Source: Oceanobacillus profundus
GTDB taxonomy: Bacteria; Bacillota; Bacilli; Bacillales; Amphibacillaceae
Reading direction: 5' to 3'
DNA: 64,000 nucleotides
NCBI RefSeq assembly: GCF_003515705.1
Contig: NZ_QWEH01000012.1
Span: forward strand, 86,985 to 150,984
Under the pieces are notes generated by a model. The model saw only the letters and a program-made list of their open reading frames with translations. It did not search any database and had not been told where the DNA came from. The translations under genes were made by a program, and so were the position numbers. Below are positions 46,026 to 55,501 of this stretch, piece after piece (positions within the stretch are counted from its first letter, which is position 1; every line of letters begins with the position of its first letter).

Positions 46026-46044
46026 TTGCGCAAACGTTTTCATT
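46026..46044 (+). promoter_or_regulatory. Maltose-regulator operator-like site 4
   Basis: TTGCGCAAACGTTTTCATT carries the GCAAACGTTTTC core and lies about 48 bases before the mdxE start, a typical repressor position. Confidence 0.55.
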
Positions 46045-46091
46045 AAAAAGGTGAAAACGCTGCAAATTATAATTTTGGGGAGGGAAATTAG

Positions 46092-47378
46092 ATGAAAAAG
46101 TGGTTGAGCATTAGTGTTTTATTTTTACTTATTATGGGAATTTTAGCAGCTTGTGGTCCAGATGATGCAGAACCATCAAATACAGATGGTGGGACGAATA
46201 CGGATGCAGAAGCAGAGGGCGAAATGCCGGAAAAACCGGAAGCGCTTACGCTATGGGTTAATGCAGAGGAAAAACAGGAGGAAGCTGTAAAAGAAATAAC
46301 TGATAAATACACAGAGGAGACAGGCATAAAGGTTAATATGGTTCCTGTTGATATGCTCGAACAAGTTGAAAAACTTGATGTGGAAGGGCCAGCTGGAAAT
46401 GGACCAGACGTTATCTTTCAGCCACATGATCGAATTGGAGACCTCGTATTACGCGGGTTAGTTGACCCAGTCAATCTAGGAGATAAAGAAACAGAGTATA
46501 CACAAACTGCATTGGATGCTGTTCAATATGATGGAGAATATTGGGGATATCCGGCAGTAATTGAGACATATGCCATGTATTATAATAAATCATTGGTTGA
46601 TGAAGAAATTGAAACAATGGAAGATTTGATGGCAATTGCTGAACGGGATACGAATGCAAGTAATGATGAATTTGGTTTTTTAATGGAAGCAGCAAATTTC
46701 TATTTTGTCTATCCTTTCTTCTCTGGTAATGGTGCATATGTATTTGCAAACGACGCAGGAAATTATGATATTGCTGATATTGGAATAGCTAATGAAGGAT
46801 CGATTGAAGGTGGTAACTTAGTCCAATCCTGGTTTGATAATGGTTATATACCACAAGATCTTACACCAGACATTATGAATGGATTATTCCAAGAAGGCAA
46901 AGTTTCATCTGTAATTAATGGACCATGGATGGTTCGTGATTATTCAGAGGCTTTAGGTGATGACTTAGCAGCAGCACCACTGCCAATACTCGATAATGGT
47001 GAAAACCCGAAATCATTTGTTGGAGTAAAATCGTATATGCTTTCCTACTACTCTGAGAATAAAGAGTGGGCTGAAGACCTGATGGCTTATATTACAAACT
47101 TTGATAATTCAATGACATACTATGATGTTGCTGGTGAAATTCCAGCACGTGACGATGCCATGGAGGACTCAATCATTGCGGATGATCCAATATTCTCTGC
47201 ATTCGCTGAGCAAACAACATATGGAGAACCAATGCCTAGTGTTCCAGCAATGCAGCAAGTATGGGATCCAATTAATAATGCACTTAGTTTTATTTCTAAA
47301 GGTGAGCCTGTTGATGAAGTGTTAGAGGAAGCAGTACAAACGATCCAAGATCAAATTGCAGCTTCTGGAGCAAATTAA
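46092..47378 (+). CDS. mdxE: Maltodextrin-binding lipoprotein (MdxE type)
   Basis: The extracellular sugar-binding protein of the maltodextrin ABC importer. The signal peptide ends in the lipobox ILAAC (Cys at about 21), with an acidic linker after it. It is a family 1 sugar-binding protein: ALTLWVNAEEKQEEAVKEIT, then GPDVIFQPHDRIGDL and AVIETYAMYYNKSLV. At 428 residues it is full length. GGGGAGGG precedes the ATG. A long hairpin separates it from the permease genes, as is common where the binding protein is made in excess. Confidence 0.9.
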   Translation: MKKWLSISVLFLLIMGILAACGPDDAEPSNTDGGTNTDAEAEGEMPEKPEALTLWVNAEEKQEEAVKEITDKYTEETGIKVNMVPVDMLEQVEKLDVEGPAGNGPDVIFQPHDRIGDLVLRGLVDPVNLGDKETEYTQTALDAVQYDGEYWGYPAVIETYAMYYNKSLVDEEIETMEDLMAIAERDTNASNDEFGFLMEAANFYFVYPFFSGNGAYVFANDAGNYDIADIGIANEGSIEGGNLVQSWFDNGYIPQDLTPDIMNGLFQEGKVSSVINGPWMVRDYSEALGDDLAAAPLPILDNGENPKSFVGVKSYMLSYYSENKEWAEDLMAYITNFDNSMTYYDVAGEIPARDDAMEDSIIADDPIFSAFAEQTTYGEPMPSVPAMQQVWDPINNALSFISKGEPVDEVLEEAVQTIQDQIAASGAN

Positions 47379-47383
47379 TTAGA

Positions 47384-47423
47384 AAATAAATATATGGGAA
47401 GGGTTCTTCCCATATATTTATTT
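47384..47423 (+). repeat. 17-bp inverted repeat between mdxE and mdxF
   Basis: AAATAAATATATGGGAA pairs exactly with TTCCCATATATTTATTT around GGGTTC. It may stabilise the mdxE 3' end or attenuate transcription into the permease genes. Confidence 0.75.
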
Positions 47424-47450
47424 ATGCCTTTTGCATGAGGGGGAAGACAA

Positions 47451-48734
47451 ATGGCGAATAGTCAATCCAACAAAACTAGTAGAAATGTTGCTACATTGTT
47501 ATCGATAGTTATTCCAGGTTTAGGTCAAATCTATAACCGGCGCTTTCTAAAAGGAATATTATTTTTACTTGTGGCTATCTCGTTTTTAATCACAACATGG
47601 GACCTTATTGATATAGGTATTTGGGGATTGTTTACATTAGGAACCATTCCACGAGAACACCACTCCATTCAATTGTTAATCCAAGGATTAATAGCTTTAA
47701 TCGTACTCGCATTCGGCATCGCAATCTATGTTTATAACATTATGGATGCTAGAAAGGATGCGATTGCCCGTGCAGATGGAAAACCAATTCCAACACTATT
47801 AAAAGGAATCAAAAACTTTTATGATAATGGATTTCCGTACTTTATGATTTTGCCAGGACTATTGATGCTATTATTTGTTGTAGTTTTGCCATTATTATTC
47901 ATGGTTAGCTTGGCATTTACCGATTATAATCAATACAATTCACCACCTCGGAATCTATTGAATTGGGTAGGGTTAGATAATTTTGCAGCATTAGGAAGTG
48001 TGAATATATGGAAGGATACCTTTTTAAGTGTATTCACATGGACAATTGTTTGGACTGTTGTTGCTACGACATTACAAATTGGTCTTGGTTTATTTCTTGC
48101 ACTACTCGTTAATGACAAACGAGTTAAATTTAAACGTACTATTCGCACGGTACTGATTTTACCTTGGGCAGTACCTGCATTCGTATCCATTTTAATCTTT
48201 TCTGCATTATTTAATCCGACATTTGGGGCAATTAACCGCGATTTACTTAGTCAATTTGAAATCATGATTCCATGGCTATCTGACCCATTTTGGGCAAAAG
48301 TTGCCTTAATTATGATTCAAACCTGGCTAGGTTTCCCATTTGTATTTGCCCTGTTTACTGGTGTTTTACAAAGTGTGCCGCAGGATATGTATGAAGCCGC
48401 TGATGTTGATGGGGGAACGAGGTTCCAAAAGTTTCGACATATTACATGGCCGCATCTATTATTTGCAACTGCTCCACTTTTGATCATGCAATATGCGGGT
48501 AACTTTAATAATTTCAATATCATTTACTTATTTAATGAAGGAGAACCAGCAGTTCGTGGTCAAAATGCTGGAGGTACGGATATTTTAATTTCATGGGTTT
48601 ATAAACTGACATTTGTAACGAATAATTATAATATGGCTGCAGCGATAACAATTATCATGGGATTACTTATCTCAATATTTGCCTTCTTTCAATTTAGAAA
48701 AACAGCAGCATTTAAAGAGGAGGGACGTTACTAA
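47451..48734 (+). CDS. mdxF: Maltodextrin ABC transporter permease (MdxF/MalF type)
   Basis: A 427-residue inner permease subunit. An N-terminal segment resembles a TM2-like or PspC-like membrane module (IVIPGLGQIYNRRFLKG, residues about 18-34). The MalF-type core follows, with the EAA loop MYEAADVDGGTRFQKFRHIT near residue 313. About eight hydrophobic segments are seen. The ATG follows GAGGGGG. The gene overlaps mdxG by one base. Confidence 0.9.
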   Translation: MANSQSNKTSRNVATLLSIVIPGLGQIYNRRFLKGILFLLVAISFLITTWDLIDIGIWGLFTLGTIPREHHSIQLLIQGLIALIVLAFGIAIYVYNIMDARKDAIARADGKPIPTLLKGIKNFYDNGFPYFMILPGLLMLLFVVVLPLLFMVSLAFTDYNQYNSPPRNLLNWVGLDNFAALGSVNIWKDTFLSVFTWTIVWTVVATTLQIGLGLFLALLVNDKRVKFKRTIRTVLILPWAVPAFVSILIFSALFNPTFGAINRDLLSQFEIMIPWLSDPFWAKVALIMIQTWLGFPFVFALFTGVLQSVPQDMYEAADVDGGTRFQKFRHITWPHLLFATAPLLIMQYAGNFNNFNIIYLFNEGEPAVRGQNAGGTDILISWVYKLTFVTNNYNMAAAITIIMGLLISIFAFFQFRKTAAFKEEGRY

Positions 48735-49582
48735 TGGCTATGTCTACTAAGAAAAAATCAAAAATCGAAGTAGCGTTCATCTATCTGTTCTTACTAATTA
48801 TGTTTATTATTATAGGCTATCCATTATTTTGGGCATTAATGATGAGTGTGAATCCTGGGTCGAATATGCTTGTAACCGAATTATTCCCAAGTAATCCAAC
48901 ATGGGAACATTATGCCTGGTTATTTACAAGCCCGAATAGTGATTACCTACTTTGGTATAAAAATAGTATGTATATTGCAGTTGTGAATTCTGTCGGTTCG
49001 GTGATTATAACGTCATTAATCGCCTATGCATTTTCACGCTATCAATTTATTGGTCGCAAATATGGTTTATATATGTTCTTGTTACTGCAAATGTTCCCAG
49101 CATTAATGGGAATGGTGGCTCTTTATATTTTATTAAATACAATTGGGTTAACAGATTCTCTTTATGGGCTGATGATCATCTATCTGGGAGGGCAAATTCC
49201 ATTTAATGCTTGGCTTGTGAAAGGGTATTTGGATACCATTCCAAAAGAGCTGGATGAGGCAGCAAAGATAGATGGGGCGGGTCATTTGAAAATATTTTGG
49301 ACCATTATATTGCCGTTAGCGAAGCCGATACTTGCAGTGGTTGCATTGTTTAATTTTATGGCGCCATTTATGGACTTTCTATTACCGCGTATTGTGTTAA
49401 CAAGTCCAAGTAATTTCACATTGGCACTTGGATTATACAACTTTATTAATGACCAATTTTCAACAAACTTCACTCGATTTGCAGCTGGATCCATTTTGAT
49501 TGCAGTTCCAATTGCTCTTGTATTTTTATTATTGCAACGATATCTTATATCTGGCTTGACATCTGGGGCAACAAAAGGATAA
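48734..49582 (+). CDS. mdxG: Maltodextrin ABC transporter permease (MdxG/MalG type)
   Basis: A 282-residue permease subunit. It has six membrane segments, the EAA motif ELDEAAKIDGAGHLKIFWTI and the conserved C-terminus (RYLISGLTSGATKG). AGGAGGGA lies nine bases before the start, which overlaps the mdxF stop. No ATPase is encoded here; the energising MsmX-type ATPase is probably elsewhere on the chromosome, as in B. subtilis. Confidence 0.9.
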   Translation: MAMSTKKKSKIEVAFIYLFLLIMFIIIGYPLFWALMMSVNPGSNMLVTELFPSNPTWEHYAWLFTSPNSDYLLWYKNSMYIAVVNSVGSVIITSLIAYAFSRYQFIGRKYGLYMFLLLQMFPALMGMVALYILLNTIGLTDSLYGLMIIYLGGQIPFNAWLVKGYLDTIPKELDEAAKIDGAGHLKIFWTIILPLAKPILAVVALFNFMAPFMDFLLPRIVLTSPSNFTLALGLYNFINDQFSTNFTRFAAGSILIAVPIALVFLLLQRYLISGLTSGATKG

Positions 49583-49622
49583 TAATGATATAAATTCAAT
49601 CTTTGAGATGAGGGTGGGAATA

Positions 49623-50639
49623 ATGGTAACGATAAAAGATGTAGCAAAAGCAACTGGAGTAGCACCCTCTACTGTATCGAGAGTAATTGCTGATAATCCG
49701 AGGATAAGTGTAGAAACAAAGAAAAAAGTTCGTAAAGCGATGAAAGATTTAGGATACCATCCGAATATAAATGCTCGGAACTTAGTGGCCAAATCGACGA
49801 AAGCAATCGGGGTAATCATGCCATCATCTGCTGACAAAGCGTTGCAAAATCCATTCTTTCCCGAAATTTTACGAGGCATTGGTTCCGTTACACATCGTAT
49901 GCAATACTCTATGACGCTTTCCAGCGGACAAACAGAGGAAGAAATTTTTGAGGAAGTACAGCGATTGGTCCACGGCAGCTATGTTGATGGTGTGATTTTA
50001 CTTTATTCGCGATTAGAAGACCGTGTAACAAGTTTCCTGAAAGAGATGAAATTTCCATTTGTCATTGTTGGAAAGCCATACGAAAATATGAACGAAATTA
50101 CACATGTAGACAATGACAATTTTATTGCTGGAAAGGAAATAACACAGCATTTAATTGAAAACGGTCATGAGAAAATTGCATTTATTGGAGGCTCAAGGGA
50201 TCTATTTGTTACAATAGATCGTGAAGCAGGTTATAAAGCTGCATTGCAAGAAGCTGATTTAGAAGTTAGTGATCGTTATAAAATCCATACGGAATTCCTC
50301 AAATCTGGTGGGAGAGAAGCTGTGGAGACTTTACTATCACTAGACGAACCACCAACAGGGATAGTCGTAACAGATGATTTAATGAGTGTCGGGGTGCTTA
50401 GTTTGTTAGAAGAATCTGGTGTCCGAGTTCCGCAGGATATTTCATTAGTCAGTTTTAATAATGTGTACTTATCTGAAATTATTCGTCCAGCACTAACGAC
50501 AGTTGATATACAAATACATGAACTTGGAGTCCAATCAGCTAAGGCTTTAATTGAAAAAACCGTTAATAAATCAGAACCAGTTAAACGAATCAGTATTCAG
50601 CACCAGATTGTTTATCGCGATTCGGTGAGTAAACAATGA
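49623..50639 (+). CDS. LacI family regulator of maltodextrin genes (MdxR/MalR type)
   Basis: A 338-residue LacI-type repressor with an N-terminal helix-turn-helix (TIKDVAKATGVAPSTVSRVI) and hinge helix (NARNLVAKSTKAIGVIMP), followed by a sugar-binding periplasmic-like domain. ATG 49623 follows GAGGGTGGG; an in-frame ATG 15 bases upstream is less likely. It closes the locus, and four operator-like sites with a common CAAACGTT core lie upstream of malL and mdxE. Control by maltose or maltodextrin is inferred. Confidence 0.87.
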   Translation: MVTIKDVAKATGVAPSTVSRVIADNPRISVETKKKVRKAMKDLGYHPNINARNLVAKSTKAIGVIMPSSADKALQNPFFPEILRGIGSVTHRMQYSMTLSSGQTEEEIFEEVQRLVHGSYVDGVILLYSRLEDRVTSFLKEMKFPFVIVGKPYENMNEITHVDNDNFIAGKEITQHLIENGHEKIAFIGGSRDLFVTIDREAGYKAALQEADLEVSDRYKIHTEFLKSGGREAVETLLSLDEPPTGIVVTDDLMSVGVLSLLEESGVRVPQDISLVSFNNVYLSEIIRPALTTVDIQIHELGVQSAKALIEKTVNKSEPVKRISIQHQIVYRDSVSKQ

Positions 50640-50658
50640 AAAAGTGATCAGTTTTATA

Positions 50659-50700
50659 TAGAGATACTTAATCCTATTGGACTAAGCATCTCTATTTTAT
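50659..50700 (+). terminator. Terminator after the LacI regulator
   Basis: AGAGAT.ACTTAATCC pairs imperfectly with GGA.CTAAG.ATCTCT, followed by ATTTTATTT. Confidence 0.6.
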
Positions 50701-50760
50701 TTGAAAAAAATGTATAAATGTAGTACATATGAACATTGATAAGTATTCTTAAACTATAAT

Positions 50761-50781
50761 TGAAAATGATTATCATTATCG
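50761..50781. promoter_or_regulatory. Fur box upstream of flavodoxin
   Basis: The sequence contains AATGATTATCATTATC, close to the palindromic Fur consensus GATAATGATTATCATTATC. It lies about 50 bases before the flavodoxin start, over the expected promoter. Confidence 0.75.
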
Positions 50782-50827
50782 ATTATAATAAAGGTGAAAT
50801 AAAAAGGAAATACATGGAGGGAGTAGC

Positions 50828-51286
50828 ATGAATAAGATTCTTGTAATTTGTTCTAGTTGTACAGGTAATACAGAAATGATGGCAAAAGCCATTGTTCATT
50901 ATATACAGAAACAAGAACATCACGTTGTATACAAGTCATTTGAATTTGATGTAATTGACGTGAAGGAGCTGCTTGAATATGATTTGGTACTGATTGGAAC
51001 ACATTCTGCAGATGACGGTCAGATTCCATATGAAGCAGAGGACTTCTATAATGAACTGAATGAAGTCGATTTTACCGGTCGTTTAATTGGAGTATTCGGT
51101 TCAGGAGAATCTTTTTATGATGTGTTTTGTGAATCGATTGAACTGATGGGAAATCATCTGGAGCACCTTGGAGCAAAGCTTGTCCCTGATCGATTAAAGG
51201 TCGAGCTTGAACCAGATGATGACGATTTAATCCGATGTGAAGCTTTTGCTGAAAAAGCATGTTCCATGATTGATGAGGTTCTGTAA
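50828..51286 (+). CDS. Flavodoxin
   Basis: A 152-residue FMN electron carrier. The phosphate-binding loop SSCTGNTE lies at residues about 9-16 and the FMN-contact segment GTHSADDGQIP at about 57-67, then FGSGESFYDVFCESI near 98. It is short-chain. The Fur box just upstream suggests induction during iron limitation to replace ferredoxin, a well known pattern. GGAGGGAG precedes the ATG. Confidence 0.9.
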   Translation: MNKILVICSSCTGNTEMMAKAIVHYIQKQEHHVVYKSFEFDVIDVKELLEYDLVLIGTHSADDGQIPYEAEDFYNELNEVDFTGRLIGVFGSGESFYDVFCESIELMGNHLEHLGAKLVPDRLKVELEPDDDDLIRCEAFAEKACSMIDEVL

Positions 51287-51602
51287 TGATAAAAAATCAA
51301 CCAATATATAATATTAGATAACTATTTTTCAATAATGAACTATATTCGGTCGCGATTGAAGATATATTCATTTCGTGACCGGCATATTCCTACAAATAGA
51401 TAATCTAATTCATCACATCATTTTAATTAACTAGCGAAATGCCCACTTACTAATCCAAAAGCTGCAAATAAACTTCATAATTAATTGATTTTGCACATAT
51501 CCCTAACATGATAAGAAATTTTATGTTTCATATGAAGAATTTAAGGTAAAGGTTATGATAAAGGTCTATGACCAATAGGATAAAGTCACAGATATGAAAT
51601 AG
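51287..51602. other. Intergenic region
   Basis: About 315 bases, AT-rich. I see no gene, no clear terminator for the flavodoxin, and no recognisable RNA. Confidence 0.4.
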
Positions 51603-51617
51603 GTTAGGAGAGATAGA

Positions 51618-52577
51618 GTGAGGAATAATAAAATCTATGGGAATACTCCTTGTTATTTAGGTGGAGAAAAAGTTAGTTTAGGGGATAATAGTTTTAAAGA
51701 CAAAGATGTTCTTGTTTACGGTGTACCATGGGAAGGAGCGGTTACATGGGGAGATTACACTGGATGCGAACTTGGTCCAAAGGCGATACGAATAAATTCA
51801 GCACGCTATTCAGGCTACTTACCTGAATTGAATCATATCGATGTATTAAGTCATTATAAAATTGGTGATTTAGGTGATGTAGATGTTGTCCCGGCAGATA
51901 CAGCAGAAACGATGAATCGAATTGAAAGTTTTGCAAAAAAGGTATGGAAGACGGAAAAGTTCCCAGTTGTTTTTGGTGGAGACCATGGGATTACGTATCC
52001 AATTGTAAAAGCTTTAAGTGAGGAAGTAGATGGCGAAGTCGGAATCATACATCTTGATGCGCATTATGATAATTATCCCGATTATAATGGTGACTTATAT
52101 GCAAGAAGTACACCATTTCACCGAATTTATGAAAGTGAAAGTGTACGAAATGAAAGTATTGTTCATATGGGGATTCATGGCCCGAGAAACCAACCAGAGA
52201 CAGGTAAATATGCAAAGGAAGTCGGTGCAGCAACGATTTCTGTAAGAGAAATTCGACAGGCTGGAAATCAGTTAACCGATTTAGCAAAGCAAGCATACGA
52301 CATTGCAAGTAAGGAGACAGATGCAGTTTATTTAAGTATTTGCAGTGATGTACTTGACTTTGCCTTTAACCCTGGTGGTCCAGTTGATGGTAATGGGCTT
52401 ACTTCTTTTGAACTATTAGAACTCATTCATGAATTTGCCAAACTTGGAGTCAGAGGAATGGACTATGTGGAGGTCTACCCACAGCAAGATCCAAATGATA
52501 ACTCCTCCCACTTTGTAACGTATGCCGTGCTATATGCGTTGGCAGGGAAGATACTAGGTGGTGACGGTCAAACTTAA
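51618..52577 (+). CDS. Arginase/agmatinase family protein with altered active site
   Basis: A 319-residue ureohydrolase-fold protein. The first metal motifs are intact: GGDHG (about residue 120) and HLDAHYD (about 142-148). The expected HGTPF segment reads ARSTPF, so the usual catalytic His is missing. The second metal motif, normally SxDxDxxD, reads SICSDVLD, so the first Asp is Cys. The VEVYPQQDPNDNSS segment keeps the usual Glu. Agmatinase, guanidinobutyrase or formimidoylglutamase activity cannot be assumed. GTG 51618 follows AGGAGAGA. Confidence 0.82.
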   Translation: MRNNKIYGNTPCYLGGEKVSLGDNSFKDKDVLVYGVPWEGAVTWGDYTGCELGPKAIRINSARYSGYLPELNHIDVLSHYKIGDLGDVDVVPADTAETMNRIESFAKKVWKTEKFPVVFGGDHGITYPIVKALSEEVDGEVGIIHLDAHYDNYPDYNGDLYARSTPFHRIYESESVRNESIVHMGIHGPRNQPETGKYAKEVGAATISVREIRQAGNQLTDLAKQAYDIASKETDAVYLSICSDVLDFAFNPGGPVDGNGLTSFELLELIHEFAKLGVRGMDYVEVYPQQDPNDNSSHFVTYAVLYALAGKILGGDGQT

Positions 52578-52589
52578 TACAACAGTATC

Positions 52590-52623
52590 AATCGCTTCTT
52601 ACTTTGTGAGAGGCGATTTTTAT
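52590..52623 (+). terminator. Terminator after the ureohydrolase-like gene
   Basis: AATCGCTTCT pairs with AGAGGCGATT, followed by TTTTAT. Confidence 0.75.
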
Positions 52624-52638
52624 TTCCGATTATTAGAT

Positions 52639-52666
52639 TAAACATCAATGGTTTTGTATCCGATAT
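52639..52666 (+). promoter_or_regulatory. SigD-like (flagellar sigma) promoter of hemAT
   Basis: TAAA (52639-52642), a 16-base spacer and TCCGATAT (52659-52666) match the sigma-D consensus TAAA-N15-GCCGATAT with one base changed. It lies 43 bases before the HemAT start, which fits a chemotaxis gene. Confidence 0.6.
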
Positions 52667-52708
52667 AAAGGATAAGTTTAAAAGCATGGGTAGAAAGTAG
52701 GGGGCAAC

Positions 52709-54010
52709 ATGTTTGTTAAAAGAAAACAAAGAAATGATGCTGTTTTAGTCGAATGGAGTAAGCAAATGGACCCTAAGCTACAAATAGAAACAGGGTCTGA
52801 TTTAGAGAAGCAATTAAAAATGTTGGATTTTTCAAGGGAAGATTTTGCAATTGCACAGGTGTTAAAGCCTTATATAGAGGCTGAAAATCAGTTCGTTGTT
52901 GAGGGATTTTATAAAAATCTAGAATACAACCAAGATTTAATTAAAATCATTGAAAAGAACAGCTCAATTGAAAGACTGAAGAAAACATTACGTACCCATA
53001 TCGTTGAGATGTTTTCTGGTGAGATGAATGATTCCTTTATTAAGAGAAGAAAGATAATCGCCCATATCCACGTAAGAATCGGACTTACACAGAAATGGTA
53101 TATTGCATCCTTTCAAAAGCTCTTTGATGGGTTAATCGATATCGTACAAAAAAACTTCGAAAATACGGCAGATCAAATTTTAGCAATTAAGGTTATCAAT
53201 AAGTTGCTGAATTTGGAACAGCAGATTGTTTTAGAGGCGTACGATGAGGAAGTAATGCGAATCAAGGATCAAGATGTACAAACAAAAATGAACATAGTTC
53301 AAACATTAGAGGAAAACTCTACGGAACTTGCAACATTGGCTGAAGAAACAACAGCTTCCATTGAAGAAATGATTGCACAAGTAAATGTCATTACTTCTAA
53401 TTCGAAAGCGGGTACACAATTTGCAGAGGAAGCAAAAGAAGCAGCCGCAGAAGGAAAATCTCGTTTAACAGTCATGAATCAATCTTTGGAAAATATGCAG
53501 CAGAGTACTACAAAGGTAAATGAAGATATGGCAAACTTAGAAAACACATCCACACAGATTAAGGACATTATTGAAATTGTGAAGTCGATTGCAGACCAAA
53601 CAAATCTTTTAGCATTGAATGCGTCCATAGAGGCAGCGAGAGCTGGAGAGCATGGACGCGGCTTTGCAGTTGTTGCTGAAGAAGTAAGGAAGCTTGCAGA
53701 GCAAACTGGAAATTCTGTTACAAACGTGACAGAACTTGTTACGTTAACGAATGAACAGATCTTTAATAGTGCTTCTTCTTTACAGGAAGTTCAACAATTT
53801 CTAACCAATGTAAAGGGGCAGATGGCAAATACTGAAGCCGCGTTCCAAAAAATTGATAACACTATGGATAAAACGAAAAACAGTAATGAAACAATTCAAA
53901 CTGATCTTGAAGTATTTGAACAGGGCATAGAAGCAATTGAACAATCGGCAGTTACAATTTCCGGGTCCGCAGATAACTTAAATAAAATGATGGAAGAATG
54001 TTTACTTTAG
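52709..54010 (+). CDS. hemAT: Heme-based aerotaxis transducer HemAT
   Basis: A soluble chemoreceptor that senses oxygen by a globin-coupled sensor domain. The N-terminal 170 residues are globin-like with [14 protein letters not shown], where H121 is the likely proximal heme ligand. The C-terminal part is a methyl-accepting signalling domain with the hairpin tip [20 protein letters not shown]. No membrane segment is present. At 433 residues it is nearly the size of B. subtilis HemAT (432). The ribosome binding site is GTAGGGGG. It is expected to control CheA in response to oxygen. Confidence 0.94.
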   Translation: MFVKRKQRNDAVLVEWSKQMDPKLQIETGSDLEKQLKMLDFSREDFAIAQVLKPYIEAENQFVVEGFYKNLEYNQDLIKIIEKNSSIERLKKTLRTHIVEMFSGEMNDSFIKRRKIIAHIHVRIGLTQKWYIASFQKLFDGLIDIVQKNFENTADQILAIKVINKLLNLEQQIVLEAYDEEVMRIKDQDVQTKMNIVQTLEENSTELATLAEETTASIEEMIAQVNVITSNSKAGTQFAEEAKEAAAEGKSRLTVMNQSLENMQQSTTKVNEDMANLENTSTQIKDIIEIVKSIADQTNLLALNASIEAARAGEHGRGFAVVAEEVRKLAEQTGNSVTNVTELVTLTNEQIFNSASSLQEVQQFLTNVKGQMANTEAAFQKIDNTMDKTKNSNETIQTDLEVFEQGIEAIEQSAVTISGSADNLNKMMEECLL

Positions 54011-54195
54011 AAGGCTCTGGGGTTCCTATGTTCTTTAGGGGAATCCTTTTTCCTTTGACTGTACTGTACATATTTTAGCTTCACTGTCTCAAAATTGTAC
54101 AGATAATAATACCTATTTAATTATCTTAAATTCATACTAATTACACTTGTGAAATGGTGCACGAAAAGCGTAAACTAGCAGTATAGGAGGGGGAT

Positions 54196-54453
54196 GTGTT
54201 GACCCAGGAAATGATTAACGAGTTGTTAGCGGCCATCACATTGTTATTAGAGGATTTGAAAGATATACAAGAAAATAGCTATCATATGGATCAATTATTT
54301 AATCAATTAGAATCTGATATAAATGATGTTGAGATAACAATCCTTGGCTTAGAACAAAATGCGCAGAATCTGGATGAAAGACTTGCTCAAGTACTTCAAT
54401 GTATGATGAGCAAAGCAAGAGACAACACAACAAACTTTAAAGCAATTAGCTAA
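54196..54453 (+). CDS. Small coiled-coil protein of unknown function
   Basis: An 85-residue acidic protein. Residues 5-75 have heptad-like spacing of hydrophobic residues (INELLAAITLLLEDLKDIQ, and LGLEQNAQNLDERLAQVL), so it is predicted to be all-helical and coiled-coil. I do not recognise a family. Starts GTG 54196 and TTG 54199 both follow AGGAGGGGG; the TTG has better spacing. It lies between hemAT and a DMT transporter in a short separate unit. Confidence 0.6.
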   Translation: MLTQEMINELLAAITLLLEDLKDIQENSYHMDQLFNQLESDINDVEITILGLEQNAQNLDERLAQVLQCMMSKARDNTTNFKAIS

Positions 54454-54571
54454 AAGCGTGCAACTGCAGGCTTATTTTTTTTTGCGAAAATACGATGCGG
54501 GGACATTTTCCTTGGTTCTACCCACTGTCTCTGCTAGCATAAGCTGTAAGAATTATTCGAAATGGGGAACA

Positions 54572-55483
54572 ATGGTGGGGAAATTTTTAAATCGGATACA
54601 GGAAAATAAATTTGTTTTGTGGAGCTTAATACTAACGATAACAGTTATTTGGGGATACGCATGGGTGCTCATGAAGGAGTCTCTTAATTTTATGGGACCC
54701 TTTGTATTTTCTTCTTTTCGATTTGGGATAGGGGCTGTAACGCTCTTGTTAATGGTAGTTTTTCTAAAAGTTGGTTTTCCTTCAAGAGAATCATGGAAGC
54801 ACCTCCTTGTAGTTGGCTTATTACAGACAGCAATTGTGTTTCTGCTTGTTATGTTTGCTTTGAAATTTGTCGATGCTGGAAAATCGTCTGTACTCCTTTA
54901 TTCCATGCCGATTTGGAGCAGTATCCTGGCGACAAAATTTTTGCATGAAAAAATCACGCCGGCCAAGCTAACTGGTTTGTTTCTAGGGATGCTAGGACTG
55001 TTAGCAATTCTCGGTGGGGACATTTGGATGGGGCAAGATATCGGGGTCATATTTGGAGAACTATTAATAATTATTGCTGCTATATCGTGGGGGATATCGA
55101 ATGTTTATTATCGTCTTCATGTCCAGCACCTATCGAAAATACAAGCGACAGCATTTCAGATGCTGTTTGGGGCAATCGTCATTCTCATAGTAACGCTTTT
55201 TATGGAATGGGGGGAACCTATCCAATTTAATGCAGTAAGTGTTTATTATATTCTATTCACAGGTATACTGGCATCCGCACTTTGTTTCTTCGTTTGGTTT
55301 GTTATAATTAGTGTGGTGGATATCGTAACTGCAACACTATCAACCTTGCTTGTCCCATTATTTGGGCTCTTGTTTAGCAGTTTCTTCTTAAATGAAACGA
55401 TGAGTTTTAGTATGATTATTGGATTTATCTTCATTATTTTTGGTATTGCCGTAGCACAAATAAGGAAACCCCGGCGTGTATAA
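54572..55483 (+). CDS. EamA/DMT family transporter
   Basis: A 303-residue membrane protein of the drug/metabolite transporter superfamily with ten hydrophobic segments and two EamA repeats (WSLILTITVIWGYAWVLM at the start, IIAAISWGISNVYYRL at the start of the second half). Relatives export amino acids, riboflavin or other metabolites. The frame is open further upstream, but ATG 54572 gives the normal family length. The substrate is unknown. Confidence 0.8.
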   Translation: MVGKFLNRIQENKFVLWSLILTITVIWGYAWVLMKESLNFMGPFVFSSFRFGIGAVTLLLMVVFLKVGFPSRESWKHLLVVGLLQTAIVFLLVMFALKFVDAGKSSVLLYSMPIWSSILATKFLHEKITPAKLTGLFLGMLGLLAILGGDIWMGQDIGVIFGELLIIIAAISWGISNVYYRLHVQHLSKIQATAFQMLFGAIVILIVTLFMEWGEPIQFNAVSVYYILFTGILASALCFFVWFVIISVVDIVTATLSTLLVPLFGLLFSSFFLNETMSFSMIIGFIFIIFGIAVAQIRKPRRV

Positions 55484-55500
55484 CGTCTCGGGGTTTCCTT
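55462..55500. terminator. Bidirectional terminator
   Basis: A 12-bp stem AAGGAAACCCCG / CGGGGTTTCCTT between convergent genes. It overlaps the 3' end of the transporter gene. Confidence 0.8.
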
Positions 55501-55501
55501 A

